From positions 1 through 5,331 of the forward strand of contig NZ_SMMD01000668.1 of the NCBI RefSeq assembly GCF_009711475.1: 5,331 bases of DNA. The letters run 5' to 3'. Made by a program: the position numbers and the translations under genes. The stretch comes from Fulvivirga aurantia (GTDB lineage: Bacteria; Bacteroidota; Bacteroidia; Cytophagales; Cyclobacteriaceae). A model generated the notes under the pieces. The model saw nothing but the letters and a program-made list of their open reading frames with translations. It was not told the origin of the DNA and ran no database searches. Of the stretch, positions 4,161-5,331 are shown piece after piece (positions within the stretch are counted from its first letter, which is position 1; each line of letters starts with the position of its first letter).

Positions 4161-4190
4161 CAAATTTAGGTAAGGGATTTTAATTTGCAA
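4161..4190 (-). promoter_or_regulatory. Bacteroidota-type promoter for the tRNA array
   Basis: On the minus strand TTG (complement of 4188-4190) is followed after 19 nt by TAAATTTG (complement of 4161-4168). This fits the Bacteroidota sigma-ABfr consensus TTG-N19-TAnnTTTG at every defined position. Transcription should begin near 4153-4155 and run through tRNA-Gly towards tRNA-Leu. Confidence 0.85.
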
Positions 4191-4220
4191 TACTGTTCAA
4201 TAAAAATTTCTACTTTTTTC

Positions 4221-4565
4221 TTATTTACCCGATTTGCCAAAGACAATTCTATCAGAATAGGCCTTTACTACCGTTCTCACAGTTCCCGTTTTGTTAATAA
4301 CGTATAGTAAGATAGCCAAGACCACATACCCACCACCTACATAAAGGTAGCCGGCAAATGGATGCCCTGTATTTGTATTAATTAATATAGCCAAACCTAC
4401 ACTCGCAATCGCAAGTGCCAGTAACAAGGTAAAGACGATAGCTACAATAACCAGAATTTTGGCCAAGGCTACTGATACCTCAACTTTAGCATCATGCTTG
4501 GCCAATTCTATTTTGTGCTCAATCGCTCTGATTGGCTTTTTTAGTAAAGAAGAAAGAAGAGACAT
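4221..4565 (-). CDS. Phage-holin-superfamily-like small membrane protein
   Basis: A 114-aa inner-membrane protein, the last gene of a three-gene minus-strand operon. Residues 1-32 are an amphipathic basic helix (LLKKPIRAIEHKIELAKHDA). Two membrane segments follow at about 37-63 (KILVIVAIVFTLLLALAIAS region) and 72-91 (YVGGGYVVLAILLYVI), then a basic cytoplasmic tail. This layout fits the Phage_holin_3_6/YqjE-like family, which despite its name is a chromosomal family found next to YtxH proteins and is linked by context to envelope stress rather than lysis. The ATG overlaps the YtxH stop codon by one base (TAATG), so translation is probably coupled. No clear terminator is seen before the tRNA promoter at 4190. 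Family call is good; cellular function is unknown. Confidence 0.82.
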   Translation of the reverse strand: MSLLSSLLKKPIRAIEHKIELAKHDAKVEVSVALAKILVIVAIVFTLLLALAIASVGLAILINTNTGHPFAGYLYVGGGYVVLAILLYVINKTGTVRTVVKAYSDRIVFGKSGK

Positions 4566-4759
4566 TATTTAGAAGCCTTTTTTGCCTCTTTCAGTTTTTC
4601 GCTACCAAATTGCTGCAAATCGCTTGTAGCTGATTTTACAGCTTTTTCTAATTTCTTCAAGGTTTTACTTCCCTCTTCTGGTGCAAGTAAAATACCCATA
4701 GCCGTACCCAGGCCTAGCCCGGTTAGTAATCCTAATAAAAATTTTCCGTTGTCATTCAT
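4565..4759 (-). CDS. YtxH-domain small membrane protein
   Basis: A 64-aa protein with the YtxH pattern: one glycine-rich hydrophobic segment at residues 7-22 (FLLGLLTGLGLGTAMGI), immediately followed by LLAPEEGSKTLKKL, the family's conserved APxxG-type turn, and then a lysine-rich amphipathic helix to the end. It should be anchored in the inner membrane with the helix in the cytoplasm. YtxH proteins are stress-associated in several bacteria but their biochemical role is not known. It lies 6 nt after the YkvA-like gene and overlaps the holin-like gene by one base, so the three are almost surely one transcript. The ATG at 4759 is the first in frame and gives a complete domain. Confidence 0.88.
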   Translation of the reverse strand: MNDNGKFLLGLLTGLGLGTAMGILLAPEEGSKTLKKLEKAVKSATSDLQQFGSEKLKEAKKASK

Positions 4760-4765
4760 GGTTTT

Positions 4766-5239
4766 TTAGTTTTCGTTGTCGAGGTCATATGCTGTCACTG
4801 ATTCCCACTGCTCAAATTCATCGAGTTCATCGCGAATGCCATTGTAAACCCATACAATAACTGCGATATCATCTGCTAACCCAAGTAATGGTATAAAATC
4901 AGGTATAAAATCAAGTATCCAGACAAAATAAACGAGGCCCGCTACGATTTTTAGAATCGCGGCCATTGGCACCTTTCTGTAAGCACCCACATAGTAGGCC
5001 TTTACCAGCCTCATGAGTACGCTCACCTGTTGCTTAAACTCAGCTTTAAGGTGATTTCTGGCACTTTCGTTTTTAAGTTTCTTAAATGCGTGCTGCAAAA
5101 TCCTAAAAACTTTACGCTTGCTTGAGGCGTATTGCTCTGCCACACCCATGGCGAGACTAAACACCCTGGATTCTACTATATCCGTTGTAGAGAGGCCGTC
5201 AGCCTTATCTTGATTCTCTCTTTTTTTAGTCTTACTCAT
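4766..5239 (-). CDS. YkvA/DUF1232 family membrane protein
   Basis: A 157-aa protein whose second half carries the YkvA/DUF1232 domain at about residues 80-135. The sequence RKVPMAAILKIVAGLVYFVW is a membrane segment, followed by the hallmark DFIPDFIPLLGLADDIAV (residues 110-127) and another hydrophobic stretch VIVWVYNGI. The first 75 residues are charged and helical and likely cytoplasmic; the C-terminus is acidic. The family's function is unknown. I place the start at the ATG at 5239 (MSKTKK); a TTG at 5254 would add five residues but has no supporting ribosome binding site. It is the first gene of the operon with YtxH and the holin-like gene, an arrangement I know from other Bacteroidota. 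The upstream 92 nt (5240-5331) hold no gene and no promoter matching the consensus. Confidence 0.88.
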   Translation of the reverse strand: MSKTKKRENQDKADGLSTTDIVESRVFSLAMGVAEQYASSKRKVFRILQHAFKKLKNESARNHLKAEFKQQVSVLMRLVKAYYVGAYRKVPMAAILKIVAGLVYFVWILDFIPDFIPLLGLADDIAVIVWVYNGIRDELDEFEQWESVTAYDLDNEN

Positions 5240-5331
5240 GTGTATATAATACAAAAAGGGCGGGATATGTTCATGATTTTTTATGAAAAATATGCTAACG
5301 AAAAAGTCATCGATAAAAGAAGCGTATAAAT

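Noticed and set aside
4221..4565. Holin-like gene as evidence for a prophage
   Set aside because: It belongs to a chromosomal membrane-protein family, lies in an operon with YtxH and YkvA genes, and no lysis or structural phage genes are nearby.
5237..5254. TTG start for the YkvA-like gene at 5254
   Set aside because: It adds only five residues and has no supporting site; the ATG at 5239 is the simpler choice.
5132..5329. 65-codon plus-strand frame at the right end
   Set aside because: It overlaps the start of the YkvA-like gene in antisense and has no recognisable features.

Overview
The window looks like chromosomal DNA of a Bacteroidota bacterium, probably Cytophagales-like (genus not callable). 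The clues are a promoter of the Bacteroidota type (TTG, 19 nt, TAAATTTG), weak or absent Shine-Dalgarno sequences, tRNAs without encoded CCA, and families common in that phylum (YkvA/DUF1232, YtxH and holin-like trio; 175-aa toxin-like protein followed by an HTH protein).

Left part (1-3077, plus strand) is defence-type accessory DNA. It starts inside an hsdS gene (type I restriction-modification specificity subunit, 5' end outside the window). An unrecognised 143-aa gene follows. Then comes a tight three-gene operon: a toxin-like protein, an XRE-type HTH antitoxin with a long C-terminal tail, and a SecB-like protein. I read this as a toxin-antitoxin-chaperone (TAC) module, in which the SecB-like chaperone would stabilise the antitoxin through its tail. 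Related modules are known to act against phage. This is the most functionally interesting system here. A 316-nt stretch without a recognisable gene (3078-3393) separates it from the tRNA region.

Middle part (3394-4190, minus strand) is an unusual tRNA locus. Reading along the minus strand there is a promoter, a 5' leader hairpin, a broken 5' part of tRNA-Gly, intact tRNA-Gly(GCC), a REP-like palindrome, the 3' remnant of a GIY-YIG gene, a broken 5' part of tRNA-Leu, an intact single-domain GIY-YIG endonuclease gene, intact tRNA-Leu(UAA), and a strong terminator. Both broken tRNA copies stop at or before the anticodon stem, and each carries a palindrome within its D-loop. The GIY-YIG/tRNA-Leu unit seems to have been duplicated or inserted repeatedly. 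No other promoter was found inside, so one transcript may cover the whole array.

Right part (4221-5239, minus strand) is ordinary core-type DNA: a compact operon for YkvA/DUF1232, YtxH and holin-like small membrane proteins. The defence genes lie on the 3' side of tRNA-Leu, the usual position for islands integrated at tRNA genes, but no integrase or second attachment site is visible.
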